A stretch of DNA of 6,745 nt from Alphaproteobacteria bacterium (GTDB taxonomy: Bacteria > Pseudomonadota > Alphaproteobacteria > JAGOMX01). The position numbers and the translations under genes are program-made. Within the stretch, counting starts at the first letter, position 1, and every line of letters begins with the position of its first letter. The stretch covers positions 1-6,745 of the forward strand of contig JACVCA010000067.1 in the NCBI GenBank assembly GCA_016742295.1, in the 5' to 3' direction. The notes under the pieces were generated by a model that was given only the letters and a program-made list of their open reading frames with translations, was not told where the DNA came from and ran no database searches. Below, in pieces: positions 1 to 5,223 of the stretch.

Positions 1-1
1 T

Positions 2-145
2 CCTAATACAGGCAAACCTATGAAATCACTTGAGGAAGAACTTGAATCCATGAAGTCTGAGCTTGAGAAAAAAGCAAAGGATGGTAAGAGCAAGTCAGAT
101 CACAATGTAGATCAAGGGCATCCAACAGAAAAGAAGACAAATTAA
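2..145 (+). CDS. C-terminal end of an unidentified charged protein (5'-partial)
   Basis: An open frame runs in from the left edge and ends at TAA 143-145, giving the last 47 residues of a protein whose start lies outside the window. The tail is strongly hydrophilic. A Glu/Lys stretch with heptad-like spacing (around MKSLEEELESMKSELEKKAK) suggests a short amphipathic or coiled-coil helix. It is followed by a disordered Lys/Ser/Asp/His-rich end finishing EKKTN. There are no membrane segments or recognisable catalytic motifs. An AT-rich hairpin follows about 20 bp after the stop. That the frame is coding is inferred from the unbroken frame, the helix-like composition and the following hairpin. 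I do not recognise the family and assign no function. Confidence 0.55.
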   Translation, partial: PNTGKPMKSLEEELESMKSELEKKAKDGKSKSDHNVDQGHPTEKKTN

Positions 146-163
146 TGGGCGGAGGCTGAGTCG

Positions 164-201
164 ATTTCTTAAGCTTAAATAGTAACTTAAGAAGTTTATT
201 T
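164..201 (+). terminator. Possible weak AT-rich terminator after the first gene
   Basis: TTCTTAAG (166-173) and CTTAAGAA (186-193) form a perfect 8-bp inverted repeat with a 12-base loop. The stem extends by a G-U and an A-T pair to 164-195, and a T-rich stretch (TTTATTT, 195-201) follows. The stem is poor in GC, so termination would be weak. The position just after the stop at 145 and before the next promoter fits a terminator. Confidence 0.35.
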
Positions 202-207
202 AAGCGC

Positions 208-237
208 TTGATGTTTATTTCGTGATCATGTTATGAT
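208..237 (+). promoter_or_regulatory. Putative sigma70-type promoter for the lipoprotein gene
   Basis: TTGATG (208-213) and TATGAT (232-237) are separated by 18 bases and resemble -35 and -10 boxes. The predicted transcript would begin near 243-246, leaving a leader of about 43 bases before the ATG at 288. The -10 box lies inside a palindrome (224-238), suggesting that access may be regulated. Confidence 0.5.
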
Positions 238-238
238 C
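224..238. promoter_or_regulatory. Operator-like palindrome over the -10 box
   Basis: GATCAT-GTT-ATGATC is a perfect 6-bp inverted repeat with a 3-bp centre, covering the putative -10 hexamer of the downstream lipoprotein gene. A dimeric repressor bound here would block the promoter. The sequence shows only the symmetry; no specific regulator is recognised, and a chance AT-rich palindrome is possible. Confidence 0.3.
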
Positions 239-275
239 GCACTGGTTTTTAAAAAAATTGACCTTGACAAAAATT

Positions 276-280
276 GGAGT
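276..280 (+). promoter_or_regulatory. Ribosome binding site fixing the lipoprotein start at 288
   Basis: GGAGT lies 7 bases before ATG 288. This selects that start over the in-frame ATG at 258, which has no comparable site and would place ten extra residues in front of the signal peptide. Confidence 0.7.
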
Positions 281-287
281 AAGTAAG

Positions 288-545
288 ATGAATTCGAAAA
301 ATTATAATGCGCTCATTGCACTCAGTTTAGTAGCAGTATTGGCTGCGTGTGGTGAAGGCAAAAAAGAAGAAAAAGCACCTGAAGCACCAGCTGCTGTAAC
401 TGAATCAGCTGAACCGGCAGCTCCTGCTGAAACAACAGCTGAACCGGCAGCTCCTGCGGAACCTACAAAACAAGCTGATGTACCTGAAGCAACAACAACT
501 GAGCCTACTGGCGAAGCTAAAACAGAAGAAGCAGAAACTAAATAA
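288..545 (+). CDS. Small Ala/Pro/Glu-rich lipoprotein
   Basis: This encodes an 85-residue precursor. The N-terminus (MNSKNYN) is followed by a hydrophobic stretch (residues 8-20) and a lipobox LAAC with Cys21, so it should be processed by signal peptidase II and lipid-anchored. The mature part, about 65 residues, is low-complexity: Lys/Glu-rich just after the Cys, then Ala-Glu-Pro-Ala-Ala-Pro repeats and a Thr/Glu tail. No globular domain is visible, so it is probably an extended, disordered periplasmic or surface tether. Residue 22 is Gly, not Asp, so the E. coli-type inner-membrane retention signal is absent; outer-membrane sorting is an inference. The gene has its own promoter, good ribosome site and terminator, so it is probably monocistronic. 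The start at 288 is chosen over 258 because of the GGAGT site and the lipobox position. Function is unknown; similar small low-complexity lipoproteins are common and often species-specific. Confidence 0.75.
   Translation: MNSKNYNALIALSLVAVLAACGEGKKEEKAPEAPAAVTESAEPAAPAETTAEPAAPAEPTKQADVPEATTTEPTGEAKTEEAETK
406..465 (+). repeat. 30-bp tandem duplication inside the lipoprotein gene
   Basis: A 22-base identical segment starts at 406 and again at 436 (cagctgaaccggcagctcct plus gc), and the rest of each 30-base unit differs at a few positions. It keeps the reading frame and duplicates the Ala-Glu-Pro-Ala-Ala-Pro-Ala-Glu segment. The period of exactly 10 codons suggests recent slippage or duplication and a site prone to length variation. 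Confidence 0.8.
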
Positions 546-576
546 TACCCTTACTTTTCTAAATTCTGTGTAAATT

Positions 577-606
577 AAAAGCCCGGTATTTATATGCTGG
601 GCTTTT
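577..606 (+). terminator. Rho-independent terminator after the lipoprotein gene
   Basis: AAAAGCCC (577-584) pairs with GGGCTTTT (599-606). Further G-U, G-C and A-T pairs extend the stem inward to a four-base loop around 590-593. The stem has a GC core and ends in T residues, and its A-rich left arm would let it also act on the opposite strand. It lies 32 bases after the lipoprotein stop codon and 32 bases before mutT. Confidence 0.8.
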
Positions 607-638
607 GCATGTCTAAAAACTAAGAATCCAATTAAAAT

Positions 639-1079
639 ATGTTTGCAAATCTTATAATTGAAGTGGTGGCGGCTGCACTTATTGATTCTAAAATGCGGCT
701 CTTGCTTGCTCAACGGCCGCTTGAAAAGTGGATGGGAGGCTTATGGGAATTACCTGGGGGAAAGATTGAACCGAGGGAAACTAAAGAACAAGCTCTTGTT
801 CGTGAGCTTCAAGAAGAACTTAGTATCGTGGTTAAAGAAAGTGATCTGATTTCTCTTAAGGAAGTACGTCATGATTATGAAGATTTTCAGTTAAAAATGA
901 CAGTTTTTGTAATACATAAGTGGCAAAACGAAATTCAAAATAATGAGCATCAAGCCCTCGTATGGACTCCTATTAATGCTATGAACTCTTACTCTCTCCC
1001 AGCAGCTAATATTGAACTAAGCTCAGCACTTAAAGCATATTTACATCGTAAGAATCATGACATCTCACCTATTAAATAA
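639..1079 (+). CDS. mutT: MutT-family Nudix hydrolase (probable 8-oxo-dGTP diphosphatase)
   Basis: This is a 146-residue protein, close to the roughly 130 residues of E. coli MutT. The fold starts with a strand VVAAALID (9-16), then LLLAQRP (21-27) and the MutT-like MGGLWELPGGKIEP (32-45). The Nudix box spans 41-63: Gly41, Glu47, and catalytic RELQEE at 55-60. The Gly normally two residues after the EE pair is Ser62, a tolerated but notable change. Proteins of this type hydrolyse oxidised dGTP to the monophosphate, keeping it out of DNA. The LPGGKIEP and WxP (Trp-Thr-Pro, about 108-110) context favours MutT proper over a generic Nudix enzyme, but substrate cannot be proved from sequence. No Shine-Dalgarno is evident before the ATG at 639; it is kept because family members begin a few residues before the first strand. 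The stop is only 9 bp from the end of the convergent dps gene. Confidence 0.88.
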   Translation: MFANLIIEVVAAALIDSKMRLLLAQRPLEKWMGGLWELPGGKIEPRETKEQALVRELQEELSIVVKESDLISLKEVRHDYEDFQLKMTVFVIHKWQNEIQNNEHQALVWTPINAMNSYSLPAANIELSSALKAYLHRKNHDISPIK

Positions 1080-1088
1080 GATATAAAG

Positions 1089-1595
1089 TTAACTTATAAG
1101 TGCGCGCAACATCCAAGCAGATTTTTCATGATTTGCTATGCGGCCGGCATATAGATCGGCAGTTGCTTCATCCTTAAGATCTTGTGCAGTTTGTGAAATT
1201 TCACGTAAAAAGCTTGCCATTAACTCATGGTCGGCAATTAATATTTTAATGTTTTCTAAGGTTGTTAGAAAATGGCTATCTTCTTTAATCTTAGATAGTT
1301 CTTTAAATTGGGAAAAAGAAGCAGGTGCAACATGCCCCAGTGCTCTAATACGTTCTGCAAGTATGTCGGTAGCTTCAGCAAGCTCTTGATATTGTTCTTC
1401 ACTTAATTTATGTAAACTGTAAAAGAGAGGGCCTACATTGTTCCAATGAAATCCTTGTGTCTTAAGATAAAGGATATAAGTACTTGCAAGTGCAATTGAA
1501 AGATTTTGAACAATTTGCAGAATGGCCTCTGCTTTAAGACCGTTATTAACATCCACAATTTTTATTTTTGAGTTAACCTCTTCCCATTTTAACAT
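1089..1595 (-). CDS. dps: Dps-family ferritin (DNA protection during starvation)
   Basis: On the minus strand this encodes a 168-residue four-helix ferritin-like protein, the usual Dps length. The dinuclear iron site at the dimer interface is visible: His50 in TQGFHW, His62 in SLHKL, Glu66, Asp77 and Glu81 in DILAERIRALG. These align with His51, His63, Asp67, Asp78 and Glu82 of E. coli Dps, with Glu66 replacing Asp. The family assembles cytoplasmic dodecamers that oxidise iron with peroxide, store it and, in many members, coat DNA. The N-terminal tail (MLKWEEVNSKIK) is short and only modestly basic, so DNA binding is uncertain. The start at 1595 is chosen over an in-frame ATG at 1634 because GAGGA sits 5 bases before it and homologues have no 13-residue extension. 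It is divergent from rnd and convergent with mutT. Peroxide or iron control is typical of the family but no operator is identified with confidence. Confidence 0.92.
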   Translation of the reverse strand: MLKWEEVNSKIKIVDVNNGLKAEAILQIVQNLSIALASTYILYLKTQGFHWNNVGPLFYSLHKLSEEQYQELAEATDILAERIRALGHVAPASFSQFKELSKIKEDSHFLTTLENIKILIADHELMASFLREISQTAQDLKDEATADLYAGRIANHEKSAWMLRALIS

Positions 1596-1600
1596 AAATT

Positions 1601-1605
1601 TCCTC
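1601..1605 (-). promoter_or_regulatory. Ribosome binding site fixing the dps start
   Basis: On the minus strand GAGGA lies 5 bases before the ATG whose first base is 1595. It decides this start over the longer in-frame start at 1634, which has no such site. Confidence 0.75.
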
Positions 1606-1632
1606 GAGTTAATTTTAATAAGTATATTATCC

Positions 1633-1654
1633 AAGCTAACAACAAGCCTAGCTT
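1633..1654. promoter_or_regulatory. Inverted repeat upstream of dps
   Basis: AAGCTA (1633-1638) and TAGCTT (1649-1654) form a 6-bp inverted repeat with a 10-bp centre, 38-59 bp upstream of the dps start codon. Its position just upstream of an AT-rich -10-like segment (TATACT on the minus strand, 1626-1621) would suit a regulator site. No matching -35 box at normal spacing was found, and the regulator is unknown. Confidence 0.25.
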
Positions 1655-1751
1655 ATGTCAATTAACAGAGTTTTAGTGTTTTGATGCAAGCAATGGTCTA
1701 AATTCACAGCTTTCTTGTATTAAGGAATCTCTATAAGTTTCTCAGCTAAGC

Positions 1752-1781
1752 TTTACAATTTGCGCAACAGATTGCTAAGAT
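1752..1781 (+). promoter_or_regulatory. Putative promoter for rnd and downstream genes
   Basis: TTTACA (1752-1757) and TAAGAT (1776-1781) are separated by 18 bases and lie 44 bases before the rnd ATG. It is the best -35/-10 pair seen on the + strand in this 229-bp divergent intergenic region, and could drive rnd and the Kdo hydroxylase gene together. Confidence 0.4.
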
Positions 1782-1824
1782 AGTGTAGTTCAAAACCAAA
1801 TTTAATAAATCTCAAGTTAAACTG

Positions 1825-2985
1825 ATGAATTTAATAACAGATACCGCTTCGCTGGCGGCGATTTGTCGGCAATTTCAGCAAGAAGATCAAGGCGGATTTA
1901 TTACTGTTGATACAGAATTTATCCGTGAGGAAACTTTTTGGCCGAAATTATGTCTTATTCAAATTGCAGGCTCCAAAACAGTGGCCCTCATTGACCCTCT
2001 TGCACCTGGAATTGATTTAACAGCTTTATTTAAGCTTATGGTTGATCCACAAATTATTAAGGTTTTTCATGCGGCTAGGCAAGACCTAGAAATTTTCTTT
2101 TCTCTCTCTCGAACAATTCCAAAGCCTATATTTGATACACAAGTAGCAGCTATGGTATGTGGGTTTGGAGAATCAGTGGGCTATGATAGCCTGGTTCAAA
2201 GCATTACGAATACAATTATTGATAAGTCATCAAGATTTACCGATTGGAGTAAGCGGCCCTTAAGTGAGAGGCAATTAAATTACGCGTTGCAGGATGTAAC
2301 TTACCTTCGTACAGTTTACTTGCATCTAAAACATAAACTCGATAAGGCGCAGCGTTTATCTTGGATTGAAGAGGAAATGTCGGTACTTGAAAATCCCCAA
2401 ACCTATGAAATATCACCGCAAGCGGCCTGGACCCGTCTAAAGACCCGTAGCGACTCTCCCCGTTTTTTAGCACGTGTACAAGCTTTAGCTTCTCTTAGAG
2501 AAAAAGCTGCTATGGATCTTAATGTACCGCGTAACCGCATCTTCCGAGATCAAATTTTACTTGAAATTGCAGCTCATCCTCCTAACTCCTTACACGAGCT
2601 TTCACAAATGCGAGGGGTGCCTAATTATCTTTTAAAACGAAAGGAAGGTACTGACTTGCTTAATGCCTTGGCCCAGGCGATGTCTCTTCCTCTCTCTGAA
2701 TGTCCGAGTCGTATACACCAACCTGTTAAAGTTCCTGGAACTGAAGCTGTGGTTGAGTTATTTAAGGTATGGCTGAAACAAGTGTGCCATAAGCACAATG
2801 TTGCACAAAAACTTGTTGCTACTTCTTCTGATCTTGAAATGTTAGCGGGGTCTTCAGATACTGACATTCGCGCTTTGAAAGGATGGCGTTATGAAATATT
2901 TGGCCGGGATGCGTTAGCGTTAAAAGAGGGGCAGGCTCATTTAGGAGTCGAAAATAATAAGCTTACTTTAATTAAAAAGCTTTAA
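1825..2985 (+). CDS. rnd: Ribonuclease D (3'-5' exoribonuclease)
   Basis: This 386-residue protein has the usual RNase D length and architecture. The N-terminal DEDDy exonuclease domain (about 1-200) shows Exo I VDTEF with Asp29 and Glu31, Exo II HAARQDLEIF with Asp87, the DTQ motif at 104-106, and Exo III with Tyr153 and Asp157 in YALQDVTYL. An HRDC domain follows (about 210-290, containing FLARVQALASLREKAA and RNRIFRDQILLEIA), then a C-terminal helical region to 386. RNase D trims the 3' ends of tRNA precursors and other small structured RNAs with two metal ions in the cytoplasm. All four acidic catalytic residues and the tyrosine are present, so it should be active. A clear Shine-Dalgarno is lacking before ATG 1825; the start is supported by the match of MNLITDTASLAAICRQF to family N-termini. 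It is the first gene of a + strand run; the Kdo hydroxylase gene starts 43 bp downstream. Confidence 0.95.
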   Translation: MNLITDTASLAAICRQFQQEDQGGFITVDTEFIREETFWPKLCLIQIAGSKTVALIDPLAPGIDLTALFKLMVDPQIIKVFHAARQDLEIFFSLSRTIPKPIFDTQVAAMVCGFGESVGYDSLVQSITNTIIDKSSRFTDWSKRPLSERQLNYALQDVTYLRTVYLHLKHKLDKAQRLSWIEEEMSVLENPQTYEISPQAAWTRLKTRSDSPRFLARVQALASLREKAAMDLNVPRNRIFRDQILLEIAAHPPNSLHELSQMRGVPNYLLKRKEGTDLLNALAQAMSLPLSECPSRIHQPVKVPGTEAVVELFKVWLKQVCHKHNVAQKLVATSSDLEMLAGSSDTDIRALKGWRYEIFGRDALALKEGQAHLGVENNKLTLIKKL

Positions 2986-3003
2986 TAAGGTGAAAATTTT
3001 ATA

Positions 3004-3027
3004 ATGAATAGAGGACCAAAATTGTAA
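3004..3027 (+). other. Possible seven-codon leader ORF before the Kdo hydroxylase gene
   Basis: ATG at 3004 opens a frame of seven codons (MNRGPKL) ending at TAA 3025-3027, one base before the ATG of the next gene. AAGGTG lies about 11 bases upstream (2987-2992) and could serve it. Such an arrangement would allow translational coupling, but an ORF this short arises easily by chance. Confidence 0.2.
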
Positions 3028-3028
3028 T

Positions 3029-3907
3029 ATGGATGTCATTCAATTTCAAGAATATGGGAGTTGGCACGATTCTCTTACAAAAAATGATCTTAATGTAGCA
3101 GCTCAAAATTTAGAGCAAGGCAAAGTCCTTTATTTTCCAGCTCTATCTTTTGAGCTTCAGGATACTGAAGACAGACTCTTGTCCCCTGACTGCTTAAAGC
3201 CTCCTTCTAAGAATATTAGCTTTGATTTTAGGAGTGGTATTTTAAAAGGAAGCATGCATGAAAGCCCACTTGCATTAAACCTTATAGAAATGTTAAAGCG
3301 TTTTTCTGAGCACTCTCTTAAATTAATCGAAGGGGTTTTACCACATTATTGTTCTCAACTGAGTGTCGGGCGTACAAGTTACAGACCTGCAGAAATTTCA
3401 GGTCGTACATCTTCTTATCGTAAGGACGATACACGTTTGCATGTTGATGCTTTTCCTTCCGCCCCGAATCAAGGTCACCGCATTTTACGGGTTTTTAGTA
3501 ATATTAATCCTCATGGTCAAAGTCGAGTCTGGAGATTAGGAGAACCATTTGAGGAAGTTGCAAGGCAATTTCTTCCTCGAATTCGAAAACCTCTCTTTGG
3601 GTCAAGTGCACTTTTAAAAGCTTTAAACATTACCAAAAGTAGGCGAACTCCTTATGATCATTATATGCTTAGAATGCATGATCTTATGAAAGGGGATTTG
3701 GATTATCAAATAAAGGCGCACCAGTGTGTGTTTCAGTTTCCTCCAAACTCAACTTGGATTGTCATGACGGATCACGTATCTCATGCTGCAATGGCAGGTC
3801 AGTATGTTCTGGAGCAAACTTTCTATCTACCAGTTTCCGGAATGTTAAATGAAAACTTATCCCCTTTGCGAATTTTAGAAAGGATGACAGGCTGTAATCT
3901 TGTTTAA
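3029..3907 (+). CDS. kdoO: Kdo 3-hydroxylase (Fe(II)/2-oxoglutarate-dependent, LPS core)
   Basis: This 292-residue protein matches the Kdo hydroxylase family along its length. Recognisable blocks are KNISFDFRSGILKG (61-74), the RTSYRPAEISGRTSSYRKDDTRLHVDAFPSAPN region (115-147), ILRVFSNINPHG with RVWRLGEPFE (152-175), FPPNSTWIVMTDHVSHAAMAGQ (237-258) and the C-terminal LSPLRILERMTG. The iron-binding triad is read as His138-x-Asp140 and His252 of SHAAMAGQ. In Burkholderia and Yersinia this enzyme acts at the inner membrane, hydroxylating the outer Kdo of Kdo2-lipid A at C-3 to give Ko, which makes the inner core more acid-stable; assignment here is by family resemblance. No signal peptide or membrane helix is visible, consistent with peripheral attachment on the cytoplasmic side. 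AGAGGA (3010-3015) lies 13 bases before the ATG, a rather long spacing. It is probably cotranscribed with rnd, with no evident functional link. The organism should therefore make Kdo-containing LPS. Confidence 0.88.
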   Translation: MDVIQFQEYGSWHDSLTKNDLNVAAQNLEQGKVLYFPALSFELQDTEDRLLSPDCLKPPSKNISFDFRSGILKGSMHESPLALNLIEMLKRFSEHSLKLIEGVLPHYCSQLSVGRTSYRPAEISGRTSSYRKDDTRLHVDAFPSAPNQGHRILRVFSNINPHGQSRVWRLGEPFEEVARQFLPRIRKPLFGSSALLKALNITKSRRTPYDHYMLRMHDLMKGDLDYQIKAHQCVFQFPPNSTWIVMTDHVSHAAMAGQYVLEQTFYLPVSGMLNENLSPLRILERMTGCNLV

Positions 3908-3969
3908 CATTTTTCAAGGCCATAAACTAAAGTAAAATTTGTTATGATTTACTAGGACGTTAAATCTTT

Positions 3970-4167
3970 ATGTTTAATACAATTCTAACCTACTTGCTAT
4001 ATGCGGCCCTTTTAGGAACTTTAGTGACTTTGGTTGTAGGGATTTTGACAATGTTTCGAAAACAACCTACCCATAGTCAGAAAAGTAACCAACTCATGCG
4101 CTTGCGTGTTCTTCTTCAAGGCATTGCGCTCATTATCTTAGCTTTACTTTTATTTAAAAGGCTTTAA
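3970..4167 (+). CDS. Twin transmembrane helix small protein (HIG1-type)
   Basis: This encodes a 65-residue membrane protein with two hydrophobic helices (about 5-28 and 47-62) joined by a polar basic loop (RKQPTHSQKSNQLMRLR, 30-46). The SNQLMRLRVLLQGIAL block is the hallmark of the bacterial twin-TM small proteins related to the HIG1 (hypoxia-induced gene 1) domain. In mitochondria, HIG1 proteins associate with respiratory supercomplexes and cytochrome oxidase; the role of the short bacterial relatives is not established. The stop is only 5 bp before the cobalamin adenosyltransferase gene, an arrangement I recall as recurrent in Alphaproteobacteria, which implies cotranscription. The start at 3970 is supported by AGGA at 3954-3957 and by the hydrophobic segment following directly. 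A -10-like TATGAT lies at 3943-3948, but no matching -35 was found. Confidence 0.82.
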   Translation: MFNTILTYLLYAALLGTLVTLVVGILTMFRKQPTHSQKSNQLMRLRVLLQGIALIILALLLFKRL

Positions 4168-4172
4168 CTCTT

Positions 4173-4739
4173 ATGGTTTTACTCACTCGTATTTATACAC
4201 GTTCAGGCGACAAAGGGAAAACATCTCTTGGTAATGGCTCACGCTTACCTAAACATCACTTAAGATTTAAAGCTATAGGAGAGGTTGATGAAACCAATGC
4301 AGCTTTAGGTCTAGTTAGACTTTATGTTGATGAAATACTCGATCAGAGGTTGGCAGGTATTCAAAATGATTTGTTTGATGTAGGGGCGGATCTTTGTATG
4401 CCTGATGATACCCAACCAAGATTGCGAGTTTCAGCTACTCAAGTTGAGCAACTTGAAAAAGATATCGATTACTTCAATCAAGACCTCCAACCTTTAACCT
4501 CATTTATTCTGCCTGGAGGTACAATCGCGTCTTCTTATTTACACCTTGCACGTACCATCACACGTCGCGCTGAGAGAAGAGTAAGTGAACTTGCCGGTCA
4601 TGAAAGGATTAATTTAGAAGTCTTACGGTATTTGAACCGTTTATCAGATTTATTGTTCGTTTTAAGTCGTTATATGAATGATAAAGGAGCAAGCGACGTA
4701 TTGTGGAAACCTGCTGAAAATCAAAAGGTTAAAAATTAA
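4173..4739 (+). CDS. ATP:cob(I)alamin adenosyltransferase, PduO type
   Basis: This 188-residue protein is typical of the PduO-type family, unrelated to CobA/BtuR. Motifs in order: the N-terminal ATP-binding segment TRSGDKGKTSLGNGSR (9-24), FKAIGEVDETNAALG (32-46), DLFDVGADL (66-74), the FILPGGT block (111-117), the Arg-rich helix ARTITRRAERRV (126-137) and the B12-proximal RYLNRLSDLLFVLSRYMN (152-169). The enzyme transfers the 5'-deoxyadenosyl group of ATP to cob(I)alamin as a cytoplasmic trimer, giving coenzyme B12 for enzymes such as methylmalonyl-CoA mutase or class II ribonucleotide reductase. No corrinoid synthesis genes occur in this window, so it may serve salvage; that is inference. 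Family members in Alphaproteobacteria are often labelled cob(I)yrinic acid a,c-diamide adenosyltransferase. It follows the twin-TM gene by 5 bp. AAAAGG (4156-4161) within the end of that gene may act as its ribosome site, though spaced 11 bases away. Confidence 0.93.
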   Translation: MVLLTRIYTRSGDKGKTSLGNGSRLPKHHLRFKAIGEVDETNAALGLVRLYVDEILDQRLAGIQNDLFDVGADLCMPDDTQPRLRVSATQVEQLEKDIDYFNQDLQPLTSFILPGGTIASSYLHLARTITRRAERRVSELAGHERINLEVLRYLNRLSDLLFVLSRYMNDKGASDVLWKPAENQKVKN

Positions 4740-4828
4740 AGTTGGCGAAACGAGATAAATAATGTTTTTATTGCTATACAGATAACCTTAGAATTCTTTG
4801 AAGAGCTCTAACTATTAAAGGCAATGCA

Positions 4829-5080
4829 ATGGAAAAAAATCAGATTGATTTGTCACAAATGAGTTTTGAAGAAGCTCTGCGTGAGCTTGAGATGATTGTC
4901 CGTCAACTTGAGGAAGGTAAGATTAACCTTGAAGAGGCAATTTCTTCTTATGAACAAGGTGTACGTTTAAAAAGTTACTGTGAAACTAAACTGCGTGATG
5001 CGCGTACGCGAGTTGATCAGATTATACTCAAAACAGATGGACAGCTTACAACGCAACCATTTGAAAAAATACCAGAGTGA
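4829..5080 (+). CDS. xseB: Exodeoxyribonuclease VII small subunit
   Basis: This encodes an 83-residue protein of standard XseB length. The conserved core is SFEEALRELEMIVRQLEEGKINLEEAISSYEQGVRLKSYCETKL (about 12-55), a pair of amphipathic helices forming the coiled hairpin of the family, followed by a longer helix (RDARTRVDQIIL) and a short disordered end. XseB molecules bind the catalytic XseA subunit; exonuclease VII degrades single-stranded DNA from both ends into short oligonucleotides in repair and recombination. The xseA gene is not in this window, which is usual, since the two genes are often unlinked. AAAGG (4817-4821) lies 7 bases before the ATG. The gene follows the adenosyltransferase by 89 bp and ends just before a strong terminator, making it the last gene of the + strand run. 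In many bacteria xseB is followed by an isoprenyl synthase gene; here a decayed transporter follows. Confidence 0.93.
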   Translation: MEKNQIDLSQMSFEEALRELEMIVRQLEEGKINLEEAISSYEQGVRLKSYCETKLRDARTRVDQIILKTDGQLTTQPFEKIPE

Positions 5081-5084
5081 ACTT

Positions 5085-5111
5085 GAAACCTTTGAAAAGG
5101 TTTCCTTTTTT
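5085..5111 (+). terminator. Rho-independent terminator after xseB
   Basis: GAAACCTTT (5085-5093) pairs with AAAGGTTTC (5096-5104), effectively an 8-bp stem with a TGAA loop, followed by C and six T residues (5106-5111). It starts four bases after the xseB stop codon. This is the clearest terminator in the window and ends the rnd-to-xseB gene run. Confidence 0.88.
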
Positions 5112-5223
5112 ATAAATTGCCCCATGATTGTATTTAAAAGATTCTATACATCAAGAGATATGAGGCCTTATTGAAAGCTCTCACTCATAAGAAATTTATT
5201 CATTGTTATGTAAAGGATTTTAA

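Noticed and set aside
405..713. Minus-strand open frame of 102 codons opposite the lipoprotein gene
   Set aside because: It lies opposite a repetitive GCT/GAA-rich coding region and crosses a terminator hairpin. Its Cys/Arg/Phe/Ser-rich composition is an artefact of the complementary strand.
2237..2473. Minus-strand open frame inside rnd
   Set aside because: It is fully contained in the conserved RNase D exonuclease region, with no ribosome site and no recognisable product; the same applies to the minus-strand frame at 2625-2867.
4980..5174. Plus-strand 64-codon frame overlapping the end of xseB
   Set aside because: It is out of frame with the conserved XseB sequence and reads through the terminator hairpin at 5085-5111.
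5112..5223. Small gene or regulatory RNA between the xseB terminator and the pseudogene
   Set aside because: No start with ribosome site leads to a credible frame and no strong stem is visible; it is best read as the old promoter region of the transporter.
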